A DNA stretch of 64,000 bases from an uncultured Oscillospiraceae bacterium (GTDB lineage Bacteria; Bacillota; Clostridia; Oscillospirales; Oscillospiraceae). Location of the stretch: assembly GCA_900763705.1 (NCBI GenBank), contig CAAFLG010000050.1:1-64000 (forward strand), given 5' to 3'. A program made the position numbers and the translations under genes. Under the pieces are notes generated by a model that saw nothing but the letters and a program-made list of their open reading frames with translations, was not told the DNA's origin and made no database searches. Positions 48,988 through 57,886 of this stretch are shown here, one piece after another; positions within the stretch are counted from its first letter, which is position 1, and every line of letters begins with the position of its first letter.

Positions 48988-51900
48988 TTTACATCGCCTC
49001 TGCGCGCTCGCGCTCGGCGCGCTGCTGCTATTATCCCTCTTCCCCTTCACAAGCGCGCTTGCCGACGGGGACGGCGCCATCCACATCAAAACCGAGGCGG
49101 ATCTCCAGTCCCTCGCGCGCTCCTGCACGCTCGACTCCTACTCGCGCGGCAAGAAGGTCGTGCTCGACAATGACCTTGTGCTTGAAAGCACCGACGCGCT
49201 GCCCATTCCCTCCTTCGGCGGCACGTTTGACGGCGGCGGCCACACCATCAGCGGCCTTGATATGGAAGAAAGCGTTTCCCCGGCAGGTCTTTTCGGCGTG
49301 GTGCAGAAGGGCGGCAGCGTGAAAAACCTGCGCGTTGAGGGCGCTCTCACCCCTTCGGGCGACAGTCAGGACCTCGGCGGCATCGCGGGTGAAAACCACG
49401 GCACGATCGAAAACTGCACCTTCAACGGCTCCGCTTCGGGCAAGCGCAATGTCGGCGGCATCGCGGGATACAACGCCGCCACGGGCGTCATCCGCTCGTG
49501 CGAGGCCTCGGGTGCTATCTTCGGCCAGAACATGACCGGCGGCATCGTGGGCTACAACCTCGGCGCGATCGTATCGAGCAAAAACCGCGCCTATGTGAAC
49601 ATTGAGAGCACCGACCCCGCCATCGACTTAGACGATCTGAGCTTTGAGTTCTCGCTCGACCTCTCCAAGCTTTCCCAGCTCGACACGCTCAGCGTCTCGA
49701 CCGACACCGGCGGCGTCGCGGGCTACTCCTCCGGCGCGATCAGCGAGTGCGTGAACGAGGCCGCCATCGGCTACCAGCACATCGGCTACAACGTCGGCGG
49801 CATTGTCGGGCGCAGCAGCGGGCAGGTGCGCTCCTGCACAAACAGCGGCGCGATCTGCGGGCGCAAGGATGTCGGCGGCATCGTCGGGCAGATGGAACCC
49901 TATGTCCGCACCGAAGTCTCCGCCAGCCAGTTCTCCGTGATGAAGTCTCAGCTCGATGAGCTCAGCCGCCTTGTTGAAAAAGCCGTGAACGATGCGCAGT
50001 ACAGCACGGGCGAGATCTGCGACCGCCTCTCGCTCATCTCCGGCTACCTCTCCGATGCTTCGGACGCCGCGGGTGATGTGCGCGTGAACGTCGATCTCGA
50101 CGCCATCACTCCGCCGAGCATTGATATTGACGGCGGCATCGTCATCGGGCCGCGTCCCAATATTTCCGACATTGTCAGCGTGACGAACCTCAACATGATC
50201 GTCGGCGCGATCACCGCGGCGGGCAGCCAGCTCTCGCTGATCACTGAAAACGTCAAAACGAGCTCCACCACGCTCTCGAGCGACCTGCGCTCGATCAACA
50301 GCAAGTTCAATGAGCTGTCGAACACCATGTTCTCCGCCATTGCGAGCGTCGGCGGCAGCTCCGGCAGCATCATCACCGATGCTTCCAGCACCGACGTCAA
50401 CTCCGTCACGCTCGGCAAGGTCTCCGGCAGCAAAAATACCGCCGCCGTCTACGGCGATGTGAACACCGGCGGCATTGCGGGCTCCATGGCCATCGAATAT
50501 ACGCTTGACCCCGAGGACGACGTGACCGGCAGCCTCTCAGGCAGCTACCGCAAGCAGTATGAGTACAAGGCCATCGTGCAGCAGTGCGTCAACACCGGCG
50601 ACATCTCCGGCAAGCGCAGCTATGTCGGCGGCATCGTCGGGCGCATGGACCTCGGCTACGTCACCGCCTGCGAGGGCTACGGCTCCGCCACGAGTGAAAA
50701 CGGCAGCTATGTCGGCGGCATCGCCGGTGTGACCGGCGCATCGGTCTGCGGCAACTACGCCAAGTGCACGCTCAGCGGCAAGCAATATGTCGGCGGCATC
50801 GTCGGCTCCGGTGTTGAGACCAAGGCCGACGGCAGCGGCTCGAACGTGACGTGGAACTACTCCCTTGTCGACATCACCGACTGCCAGCAGTACGCGGGCG
50901 CGATCTCCGGCAGCGATACCGGTGCCTTTGCAAACAACTACTATGTCTCCGACGACCTGCCCGGCATCAACCGTCAGGGCTTCGTCGGCCGCGCCGAGCC
51001 GATCTCCTTCTCCCAGCTCTCCGCGATCGCAAGCGTGCCCGAGGGCATGAAGACCTTCACGCTCACCTTCCTTGCCGACGGTGAGGAGGTGCTGCGCCGC
51101 CCGTTCGCCTATGGCGCGTCCTTTGACGAGAGCGACATCCCCGACATTCCCGAAAAAGATGGCTATCATGCCCATTGGGACCGCACAGACCTCGATTCGC
51201 TCCATTTCGACACCGTTGTCACGGCCGTGTATGAGGCCTACACCCCCGGTCTTGCCTCCGAGCAGACACGCGAGGGCGGTCTTTCCGTCCTGCTTGTCGA
51301 AGGCAGCTACAACGACGGCGACGCCATCAAGCTGACCGCCGAGCCGATCACGCCCGAGGCATTCGACGTGCAGTCCGGTTCGCTCCTTGACCGCTTGCAG
51401 GGCTATTTTACCTGCCTGCGCCGCGGAGAATTCCCACCGCTTACCGCCAACCGCGAGGTGCTCGAGCAGTGGAAGCTCGACCTTGCCGACGACGGCAGCG
51501 CGCAGCACACGGTCCGCTACCTCCCGCCCGAGGACAGCGGTGATCTTCGCATTTACGTCCGCGAGGGCGGCGCGTGGCAGAATGTCGACACCGGCACGAT
51601 GGGCAGCTACCTCACCTTCCCCGTCAGCGGAACGAGTGTGGAGATCGCGGCGGTGAGCACGATCTCCGTCATTGGCATCTGGCTCACGTCCCTTCTCGTG
51701 CTGCTCGTGCTCATTCTGCTCATTGTCTGCGCTCACCGCCGCAAAAAGCGCCGCGCGCGCAGGCGCGCCGAACAGCGCGCCGCCGTGGAGCAGGCCGAGC
51801 ACATCATGCGCAGCACGCGTCCGGCAGCCCCCGCCGCAGCGGAAGCGGAAACCCCCGTCCCTGCCGTGATCGCAGCGGAAAGCGCCGCCGCGCCCGACAT

Positions 51901-53386
51901 TTCTGCGCAGACGCCCCTCCCCGCCAAGCCCGCGGATTCCGATGTCCCTGCCGCGCCGAGCGCGGCAGCCGAACCGAGCGACCCCGACTCCATCGAAGCG
52001 CGCCTTGCGCGCGCGGAGGATGAGCTTCGATTGCTGCGAGAAGAGCGGGAATCGCGCGAGGACGCGCTCAGCCGTCCCGCGGTCAAGCCCGCCAAGCCAC
52101 GCCGCAGAAAGCGCCGCTGGCTTCCCATCCTCATCACCGTTCTCGTGCTGCTTGCGGCCGCCGCGGTCTTCTTCCTCAACTCCGATGTGAAGAAGGACCT
52201 TGAGGCCTATCACCTCATTGAAGCGCGCATGAAGCAGGACCCGCTCGCCATGGATGTCACCGTTGACGCCTCCTACGGCAAGCTCGAGGTGCAGGCCGAC
52301 GCCGCCGTCACCCGCACGAAGGTCGACGACACGACCCTTACCTGCATTAACCGCGACGGCGCGGCGCTCTACTATGCAAACGGCGTCATCTACCTTGCAA
52401 ACGGCCGCGCCTATCCCATCGCGCCCGCCTACCCCGACTATTCCTCGCTGCTCGATCAGACTGCCGAGCTTTGCCGCAGCCTGACGATCGGAAAATCGGT
52501 CGACGGCAAGGAAAAGATCTACACCCTCATCGCCGAGGGCGAGGACGCGGCGGCGCTTCTGCACCTGCTTGCCTCCGACGATATTGCTGACGCGGCAGCG
52601 CTCACCTCCCTGCGCGTTGAGCTCATCGCTGAGAGCGGCGAGCTGATGGAACTGCGCTTCCGCAGCGAGGGCGCGGGTGATCTTCGCGTCGAGGCCAGCG
52701 TTCTCTTCCGCGACAGCGCGTCCGCCCCCGTCATCCCCGAGGAGGTTCGCAGCGCCATGCGCTCGTCCTCCACCGAGGTGAGCGGCACGCTCACGGACGA
52801 TACGCTCCGCCTGCTGCAAGCGCTCTCCGCGCTCTACGGGCAGGACACCCTCTCCGCCGACATTGCCCTCTCCGCCGACTGCGGTCCCATCGTGCTGAGC
52901 GATACGCTCCAGTACGACCGCCACGATTACGACGGGCAAAGCATTTCCTGCATCCGCAAAAATACGCTCGCCTTTTACTTTTCGGATGGCGTCATCTGCG
53001 ATGAAAGCGGCAACAAGCTCGACTCTGCTGACCTTGTCGACTCCGCGCAGCTCATCGATCTCAGCTGCGAGCTGCTGATGAACGGCACCGCCGCCTGCAC
53101 GGAGACGGAAAAGGGCCGGTCCTACGCGCTCACGCTCGATGAGGACGGCATGGCCGCGCTTTCCGCCGCCATCGCCCCGGGCATCAAGACGCAGAACGTG
53201 TCCTTCACCTCCGGGCGCATCGAAGCGCTTGTCGGCGCGGACGGCGCGCTGCGCTCGATCAGCATTTCGTGCAGCGGCGCGCTGCACCTCATCCTCACCG
53301 ACGCGCCGGCGGCGGTCTCCGCCGTCATCACCCCCACCACGCGCGAAGTTTCGTTTTCCCAGCAGGCGCTCAGTGCGCTGAAATAA
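48974..53386 (+). CDS. Large GLUG-repeat surface protein with two membrane segments
   Basis: The protein is about 1470 residues. It has a signal peptide (1-31, ending TSALA), GLUG-type Gly-rich repeats (about 135-315 and 500-620; GGIAGYN, GGIVGYN, GGVAGYS, GGIVGRS) and a helical insert (about 318-470). A transmembrane helix (about 896-920) is followed by RRKKRRARRR, then an Ala/Pro-rich and charged coiled-coil region, a second transmembrane helix (about 1048-1068) and a beta-rich C-terminal domain. The two-helix topology would put both ends outside and the linker inside. GLUG repeats occur in adhesins and surface proteins. ATG 48974 follows GAGGAG (48961-48966); it overlaps the MMPL gene. Confidence 0.8.
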   Translation: MKKTNLHRLCALALGALLLLSLFPFTSALADGDGAIHIKTEADLQSLARSCTLDSYSRGKKVVLDNDLVLESTDALPIPSFGGTFDGGGHTISGLDMEESVSPAGLFGVVQKGGSVKNLRVEGALTPSGDSQDLGGIAGENHGTIENCTFNGSASGKRNVGGIAGYNAATGVIRSCEASGAIFGQNMTGGIVGYNLGAIVSSKNRAYVNIESTDPAIDLDDLSFEFSLDLSKLSQLDTLSVSTDTGGVAGYSSGAISECVNEAAIGYQHIGYNVGGIVGRSSGQVRSCTNSGAICGRKDVGGIVGQMEPYVRTEVSASQFSVMKSQLDELSRLVEKAVNDAQYSTGEICDRLSLISGYLSDASDAAGDVRVNVDLDAITPPSIDIDGGIVIGPRPNISDIVSVTNLNMIVGAITAAGSQLSLITENVKTSSTTLSSDLRSINSKFNELSNTMFSAIASVGGSSGSIITDASSTDVNSVTLGKVSGSKNTAAVYGDVNTGGIAGSMAIEYTLDPEDDVTGSLSGSYRKQYEYKAIVQQCVNTGDISGKRSYVGGIVGRMDLGYVTACEGYGSATSENGSYVGGIAGVTGASVCGNYAKCTLSGKQYVGGIVGSGVETKADGSGSNVTWNYSLVDITDCQQYAGAISGSDTGAFANNYYVSDDLPGINRQGFVGRAEPISFSQLSAIASVPEGMKTFTLTFLADGEEVLRRPFAYGASFDESDIPDIPEKDGYHAHWDRTDLDSLHFDTVVTAVYEAYTPGLASEQTREGGLSVLLVEGSYNDGDAIKLTAEPITPEAFDVQSGSLLDRLQGYFTCLRRGEFPPLTANREVLEQWKLDLADDGSAQHTVRYLPPEDSGDLRIYVREGGAWQNVDTGTMGSYLTFPVSGTSVEIAAVSTISVIGIWLTSLLVLLVLILLIVCAHRRKKRRARRRAEQRAAVEQAEHIMRSTRPAAPAAAEAETPVPAVIAAESAAAPDISAQTPLPAKPADSDVPAAPSAAAEPSDPDSIEARLARAEDELRLLREERESREDALSRPAVKPAKPRRRKRRWLPILITVLVLLAAAAVFFLNSDVKKDLEAYHLIEARMKQDPLAMDVTVDASYGKLEVQADAAVTRTKVDDTTLTCINRDGAALYYANGVIYLANGRAYPIAPAYPDYSSLLDQTAELCRSLTIGKSVDGKEKIYTLIAEGEDAAALLHLLASDDIADAAALTSLRVELIAESGELMELRFRSEGAGDLRVEASVLFRDSASAPVIPEEVRSAMRSSSTEVSGTLTDDTLRLLQALSALYGQDTLSADIALSADCGPIVLSDTLQYDRHDYDGQSISCIRKNTLAFYFSDGVICDESGNKLDSADLVDSAQLIDLSCELLMNGTAACTETEKGRSYALTLDEDGMAALSAAIAPGIKTQNVSFTSGRIEALVGADGALRSISISCSGALHLILTDAPAAVSAVITPTTREVSFSQQALSALK

Positions 53387-53408
53387 ATAGAGAGCGGAGG
53401 AAGCAAGT

Positions 53409-54014
53409 ATGGGAAATCGCATCATCAGCATCAGCCGTCAATTCGGCAGCGGCGGCCACGAGGTCGCGGTCAAGACCGCCGACCTGCTCGGCATCCGCGT
53501 GTACGAAAAAGAGCTCATCCGCCTTGCCTGCGAGTACGGCGAGCTTTCGGAAAAGACGCTCTCGTCCTCCGACGAAAAGGCCACGAATCCTTACCTCTTT
53601 CAGACGGTGCACGAGGGCAACTACCATGTGCTGCGCGGCAAGCCGACGAGCGAAGTGCTCTTTACCCTGCAAAGCCATGAGATCCGCCGCATCGCCCGGC
53701 ATGAAGAGTGCGTTTTCGTTGGCCGCTGCGCAGACTATGTGCTGCGCGGCGAAGACGTGAGGCTTCTCACCGTGTTCGTCGCCGCGCCCGACGAGCACCG
53801 CATCCGGCGCAAGATGGAACAGGAAAAGCTCTCGCGCGATCAGGCCGTGCGCCTCATCCGCAAGATGGACAAGCAGCGCCGCAAGTACTACGAGAACTAC
53901 ACCGGCCGCACTTGGGGCGCGCCGGAGGGCTACGATCTGTATCTCAACACCGGCAGCCTCTCCACCGACGAGGCCGCCGCCTGCATCGCCGCGCGCTTCC
54001 GCGAGATGGCATAA
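53409..54014 (+). CDS. Cytidylate kinase-like family protein
   Basis: The 201-residue protein has a P-loop-like ISISRQFGSGGHEVAVKTADLLG at the N-terminus, FVGRCADYVL in the middle and RKYYENYTGRTWG near the end, as in the stand-alone cytidylate-kinase-like family of clostridia. The P-loop lacks the canonical GKST Lys at the expected place, so CMP kinase activity is not assured. AGAGGA-like GCGGAGGA (53395-53402) precedes the ATG, 22 bases after the GLUG gene. The function in this operon is unknown. Confidence 0.85.
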   Translation: MGNRIISISRQFGSGGHEVAVKTADLLGIRVYEKELIRLACEYGELSEKTLSSSDEKATNPYLFQTVHEGNYHVLRGKPTSEVLFTLQSHEIRRIARHEECVFVGRCADYVLRGEDVRLLTVFVAAPDEHRIRRKMEQEKLSRDQAVRLIRKMDKQRRKYYENYTGRTWGAPEGYDLYLNTGSLSTDEAAACIAARFREMA

Positions 54015-54020
54015 GCGAAA

Positions 54021-54057
54021 AAAAAGAGGAACCGTTACGAAACGGTTCCTCTTTTTT
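54021..54057. terminator. Bidirectional intrinsic terminator
   Basis: A 15-bp stem (about 54022-54036 with 54041-54055) with ACGA loop has A- and T-tracts on both sides. It separates convergent genes. Confidence 0.88.
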
Positions 54058-54072
54058 CATGTTTTGCCGCGC

Positions 54073-55260
54073 TCAGGCAAAGTACACGGTGATCGGGCAG
54101 ATCTCCGCCTTCGTCCCCACGCGCATATCGGGCCCGAAGAGTCCGACGCCCGAGGTCACGATGTTGTGCATCTTCCCCTTCCGCAGATACCCGCAGGCGT
54201 TTTCCCACATCAGCTTGATGGTGAGATTGCCCGGAAACATCTGCCCGTCGTGCGTGTGGCCGCAGAGGTCTATGTCGACGCCCGCGTCCGCGAGCTCCTG
54301 CAATTCCTTCGGCTGGTGGTCGAGGACGATGATGGGCTTATCCTTGTCCAGACCTGCCGTGATCTCATCCGGCGTTTTCCGCACCTCGATGCCGCGGCCG
54401 GGACGGTGCGCGTCCGGACGGCCGTATAGGTAGAATTTCCCGTCGATGAGCCTTCCCTCATCATGCAAAAGCGTGATGTTCGCATCCTTCAAGAATTCGT
54501 CCATGCGCGGGTCGCTCTCCTTCTTCTCGCTCTGACGGAAGGTGAAACCCGCGAGCACCGGTTCTTCAATATCGTGGTTGCCGTAGCAGGCATAGACGCC
54601 GTATTTCGACCGGATGCTGCGCAGCGTGGCGGCGATGGTCTCAGGGGCTTCCACCGCCTCCCACTCGTTGTCGAAGATGTCGCCCGCAATGACGACGAGG
54701 TCGGCGTCCTGCTCGTTGATCCGATCCACCATCTGCTGCATCTGCTTTTCGCCGATGTTGTAGCCAAGGTGCAGGTCGGCCACGAGCACGACCTTCATCT
54801 CGTCCATGCCCGCAACTTGCTTTTCGACCGTCACATCATAGGGCGTTACATGGATGATGCGCGCGTTGATGACGCCCCAGACAGACGCAATCAAAATGAC
54901 GAGCGCGCAGAGGCAGCCCGCGATGCGGTGCATCTGTGTCGTGACGAAAACGTGCTTGAACGGCAGCACGTACCCCAGCAGCAGCCGCAGCAGGTCCGCC
55001 GCGATGACCGCGAGCAGCACGTACAGCAGCACGCCGAGCCAGTAGTTGCCGATGAGCTTCATCACGCGCCGCGCCCGTCCCTCCGGCAGGAAAAACGCGA
55101 TGACGATGGAGCAGGCAAGAAACACCTGCACCGCAACGGGCAGCGCCCAATGGCGCACCGAGCGAAAAAACGGAAACCACGCCTTCACCCAGCCCATTGT
55201 GCGGCGCAGCAGATAATAATTCGCCAGCAGGTACACCGGCGCAAGCAAAATTGCGATCAT
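54073..55260 (-). CDS. Membrane-anchored metallophosphoesterase
   Basis: The protein has about 395 residues. Four hydrophobic helices occupy the N-terminal third, and the rest is a calcineurin-like phosphoesterase with all metal motifs: VADLHLG, AGDIFDN, CYGNHDIEEP, LDHQP and CGHTHDGQ. Relatives include the YkuE/YaeI type, some acting on UDP-sugars or phosphatidyl substrates. I use ATG 55260; a TTG at 55311 extends the frame by 17 basic residues but would lie about five bases from the predicted transcription start with no SD. Neither start has a good SD, so the end is uncertain by 17 residues. It is divergent from feoAB. Confidence 0.85.
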   Translation of the reverse strand: MIAILLAPVYLLANYYLLRRTMGWVKAWFPFFRSVRHWALPVAVQVFLACSIVIAFFLPEGRARRVMKLIGNYWLGVLLYVLLAVIAADLLRLLLGYVLPFKHVFVTTQMHRIAGCLCALVILIASVWGVINARIIHVTPYDVTVEKQVAGMDEMKVVLVADLHLGYNIGEKQMQQMVDRINEQDADLVVIAGDIFDNEWEAVEAPETIAATLRSIRSKYGVYACYGNHDIEEPVLAGFTFRQSEKKESDPRMDEFLKDANITLLHDEGRLIDGKFYLYGRPDAHRPGRGIEVRKTPDEITAGLDKDKPIIVLDHQPKELQELADAGVDIDLCGHTHDGQMFPGNLTIKLMWENACGYLRKGKMHNIVTSGVGLFGPDMRVGTKAEICPITVYFA

Positions 55261-55322
55261 GCAACGCGGGAGCCGTTTTTCTTTGCTCCCCTCGCTTCCT
55301 TTCCTATCCAAAATCTGCGGCT

Positions 55323-55351
55323 ATCATAGCACGTTTTCTTGTCTATTTCAA
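55323..55351 (-). promoter_or_regulatory. Metallophosphoesterase promoter
   Basis: On the minus strand TTGAAA (55351-55346) and TATGAT (55328-55323) have a 17-base spacer. Confidence 0.72.
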
Positions 55352-55364
55352 CGCATTGCGACAG

Positions 55365-55391
55365 TTGACATTCGCCCTTTTGCATGATAAT
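55365..55391 (+). promoter_or_regulatory. feoAB promoter candidate
   Basis: A consensus TTGACA (55365-55370) and GATAAT (55386-55391) are separated by 15 bases. An AT-rich stretch (55383-55412) follows where an iron regulator could bind, but no clear Fur or DtxR palindrome is seen. Confidence 0.6.
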
Positions 55392-55443
55392 TTTTTAAGT
55401 AAGATAGATACATCAAACTTGCTGAAAAGAAGGGAACGCAAGC

Positions 55444-55674
55444 ATGACTTTGGATCAACTGAGCATCGGCGCGTCCGCGGTGATCACCGCCGTCGGCGGC
55501 GACGGCGCACTGCGCTGCCGCCTGCTCGATATGGGGCTCATCCCCCGCACGCGCGTCACGCTGCAAAAGGTCGCGCCCATGGGCGACCCCATCGAGATCC
55601 GCGTGCGCGGCTACGAGCTGACGCTGCGCGTGGAGGAAGCCAAAAAAATCGAAGTGGACGGTGAGCTGAAATGA
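55444..55674 (+). CDS. feoA: Ferrous iron transport protein A
   Basis: The 76-residue SH3-like FeoA has ALRCRLLDMGLIPRTRVTLQKVAPMGDPIEIRVRGYELTLRVEEA, the standard family core. It is a small cytoplasmic partner that binds and tunes FeoB. The ATG is preceded by AAGAAGGGA (55428-55436). It overlaps feoB by four bases. There is no separate FeoC. Confidence 0.95.
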   Translation: MTLDQLSIGASAVITAVGGDGALRCRLLDMGLIPRTRVTLQKVAPMGDPIEIRVRGYELTLRVEEAKKIEVDGELK

Positions 55675-57659
55675 TCTTTGCACTCGTCGGCAACCAGAAC
55701 TGCGGCAAAACGACGCTTTTCAACGCTCTCACCGGCTCCAACCAGCACGTCGGCAACTTCCCCGGCGTGACGGTCGACCAGAAGATGGGCGAGATCCGCG
55801 GAGAAAAGGACTGCTCGGTGGTCGACCTTCCGGGCATCTACTCGCTGCGCCCCTACACGCAGGAGGAGATCGTCTCGCGCGATTTTATCCTGAATGAAAA
55901 GCCCGACGGCATCATCAACATCGTGGATGCGACCAACATCGAGCGCAACCTCTACCTCACGCTCCAGCTCCTCGAGCTTCGCGTGCCGATGGTGCTGGCG
56001 CTCAACATGATGGACGAGGTGCGCGCCAACGGCGGCGCGATCGACGTGAAGAAAATGAGCACGTCGCTTGGCATCCCCGTCGTCCCCATCACCGCCGCCA
56101 AGGGCGAGGGCGTGAGCGAACTGCTCGATCAGGCGCTCTCCGCCGCGCGCAGCAAAACGATGCCCACCGTGACGGACTTCTGCGCGGACGATTCGGCGGT
56201 GCACCGCTGCATCCACGCGGTCGTTCACCTCATCGCCGACCATGCCGACCGCATCGGCGTGCCCGCGCGTTTCTGCGCCGTCAAGCTCATCGAAGGCGGG
56301 GACGATCTTGCCGACCGCTTGCAGCTTGACGAAAATGAGAAGGAGCTGCTCGAGCACTGCATTGTGCAGATGGAAACGGAGACGGGACTTGACCGCAACG
56401 CGGCGCTCGCCGATATGCGCTACAGCTTCATTGAGGGCGTGGTCGACGCCTCGGTCGTCAAATGCCACGAAAGCCGCGAGCACGCGCGCTCGGTGCGCAT
56501 CGACAAGTTCCTCACCGGCCGCTATACGGCGATCCCCGCCTTCCTTGGCATCATGCTTTTGACCTTTTACCTCACCTTCGATGTGATCGGACAGCGCTTG
56601 TCCGATCTTCTGGGCCTCGGCGTGGACGCGCTCACCGCTCTTGTCGACCGCGCGCTTACGGCCTACGGCATCAACCCCGTTGTCCACAGCCTCATCATTG
56701 ACGGCATTTTCGCGGGTGTCGGCAGCGTGCTGGTCTTCCTGCCCATTATCGTCACGCTCTTTTTCTTCCTCTCCATTTTAGAGGACACCGGCTATATGGC
56801 GCGCGTCGCCTTCGTCATGGACAAGCCCCTGCGCCGCATCGGGCTTTCCGGACGCAGCATCGTGCCGATGCTCATCGGCTTTGGCTGCTCGGTGCCCGCG
56901 ATCATGGCAACGCGCACCGTCTCGTCCGACCGCGACCGCAAGATGACCATTCTTCTCACGCCCTACATGAGCTGCTCGGCAAAAATCTCGATCTACGCCT
57001 TCTTCACGGCGGCGTTCTTCCCCGCGCACCGCGCGCTCGTCATGATCTCGATGTACCTCATCGGCATCCTCATCGGCATCCTCGCGGCACTCGTCATGAA
57101 TAGGACGATCTTTCGCGGCAAGCCCGTGCCGTTCGTCATGGAGCTGCCGAACTATCGCGTACCGGGGCTCAAGAGCGTGGCGCTGCTGCTGTGGGAAAAG
57201 GCGAAGGACTTTTTACAGCGCGCCTTCACGGTCATCTTTCTCGCCACCATCATCATCTGGTTTTTGCAGAGCTTTGATACGCGCCTGAACGTTGTCTCCG
57301 ACAGCACGCAGAGCCTGCTGGCGCTCATCGGGCGCTTCATTGCCCCCGTTCTCGCGCCCCTCGGCTTTGCCGACTGGCGCTGCGCCACGGCGCTCATCTC
57401 CGGCTTCATCGCCAAGGAGAGCGTCGTCAGCACGCTTGAGGTGCTGCTCGGCGGCACGGCCATCGCTTCCCTCTTCACCACGCGCTCGGCCGTCAGCTTC
57501 CTCGTCTTCACGCTGCTCTACACGCCCTGCGTCGCCGCCGTCGCCACCATCCGCCGCGAGCTTAACTCCACGCTCAAGACCGCGCTCGTCGTGCTGATGC
57601 AGTGCACGGTCGCATGGGTCGTGGCCTTCGCCGCCTACACGCTCGGAGGGCTGCTCTGA
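55671..57659 (+). CDS. feoB: Ferrous iron transporter B
   Basis: The 662-residue protein has an N-terminal G domain (G1 VGNQNCGKTT, residues 6-15; G3 DLPG; G4 ALNMMDE) and a membrane domain with two Gate motifs (GFGCSVPAIMATR and the later FIAKESVVSTLEVLLG). FeoB imports Fe2+ under anaerobic, reducing conditions. Length is at the short end of the family because the C-terminal loop is brief. It overlaps feoA and the Cys-rich peptide by four and one to three bases, forming a coupled three-gene operon. Confidence 0.96.
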   Translation: MIFALVGNQNCGKTTLFNALTGSNQHVGNFPGVTVDQKMGEIRGEKDCSVVDLPGIYSLRPYTQEEIVSRDFILNEKPDGIINIVDATNIERNLYLTLQLLELRVPMVLALNMMDEVRANGGAIDVKKMSTSLGIPVVPITAAKGEGVSELLDQALSAARSKTMPTVTDFCADDSAVHRCIHAVVHLIADHADRIGVPARFCAVKLIEGGDDLADRLQLDENEKELLEHCIVQMETETGLDRNAALADMRYSFIEGVVDASVVKCHESREHARSVRIDKFLTGRYTAIPAFLGIMLLTFYLTFDVIGQRLSDLLGLGVDALTALVDRALTAYGINPVVHSLIIDGIFAGVGSVLVFLPIIVTLFFFLSILEDTGYMARVAFVMDKPLRRIGLSGRSIVPMLIGFGCSVPAIMATRTVSSDRDRKMTILLTPYMSCSAKISIYAFFTAAFFPAHRALVMISMYLIGILIGILAALVMNRTIFRGKPVPFVMELPNYRVPGLKSVALLLWEKAKDFLQRAFTVIFLATIIIWFLQSFDTRLNVVSDSTQSLLALIGRFIAPVLAPLGFADWRCATALISGFIAKESVVSTLEVLLGGTAIASLFTTRSAVSFLVFTLLYTPCVAAVATIRRELNSTLKTALVVLMQCTVAWVVAFAAYTLGGLL

Positions 57660-57805
57660 TGAGCGCGCTCGACTATCTGCTGCTCGCGCTCGTGGCGCTT
57701 GCCGCGCTCCTTGCCCTGCGCTTTGTGCGAAAGGGAAAGAAAAACGCCGACTGCTGCGGCAACTGCGCGCATTGCGGCAGCACCTGCCGACATTCAAAAA
57801 AATAA
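57659..57805 (+). CDS. FeoB-associated Cys-rich membrane peptide
   Basis: The 48-residue peptide has one membrane helix (SALDYLLLALVALAALLALRFV) and a basic, cysteine-rich C-terminus with CCGNCAHCGSTC. This matches the small FeoB-associated Cys-rich family. It may help deliver or reduce iron at FeoB. The ATG overlaps the feoB stop (TGATG). A terminator lies 20 bases after. Confidence 0.88.
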   Translation: MSALDYLLLALVALAALLALRFVRKGKKNADCCGNCAHCGSTCRHSKK

Positions 57806-57823
57806 TTTCCCGCAATATAATAC

Positions 57824-57862
57824 AAAGGGAGCGCCCCGGCTTTCGCCGGAGCGCTCCCTTTC
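57824..57862. terminator. Bidirectional terminator between feo and guaB
   Basis: An outer 11-bp stem (57824-57834 with about 57850-57860) and an inner CCGGC/GCCGG pairing form one long hairpin. T-tracts are moderate, so strength in either direction is uncertain. Confidence 0.75.
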
Positions 57863-57886
57863 ATTTCTCTTGATGCACGGACAGCG

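Noticed and set aside
49381..50830. Possible CRISPR-like or tandem DNA repeat
   Set aside because: The repetition is at protein level (GLUG repeats of varying length) and the DNA units are not identical or regularly spaced.
50537..53431. 964-residue open frame on the minus strand opposite the GLUG gene
   Set aside because: Long antisense frames are expected in GC-rich coding DNA. It has no SD, no recognisable domain and lies wholly over a gene with signal peptide and domains.
55383..55412. Fur or DtxR box upstream of feoA
   Set aside because: The stretch is AT-rich but I cannot find a convincing 19-base palindrome.
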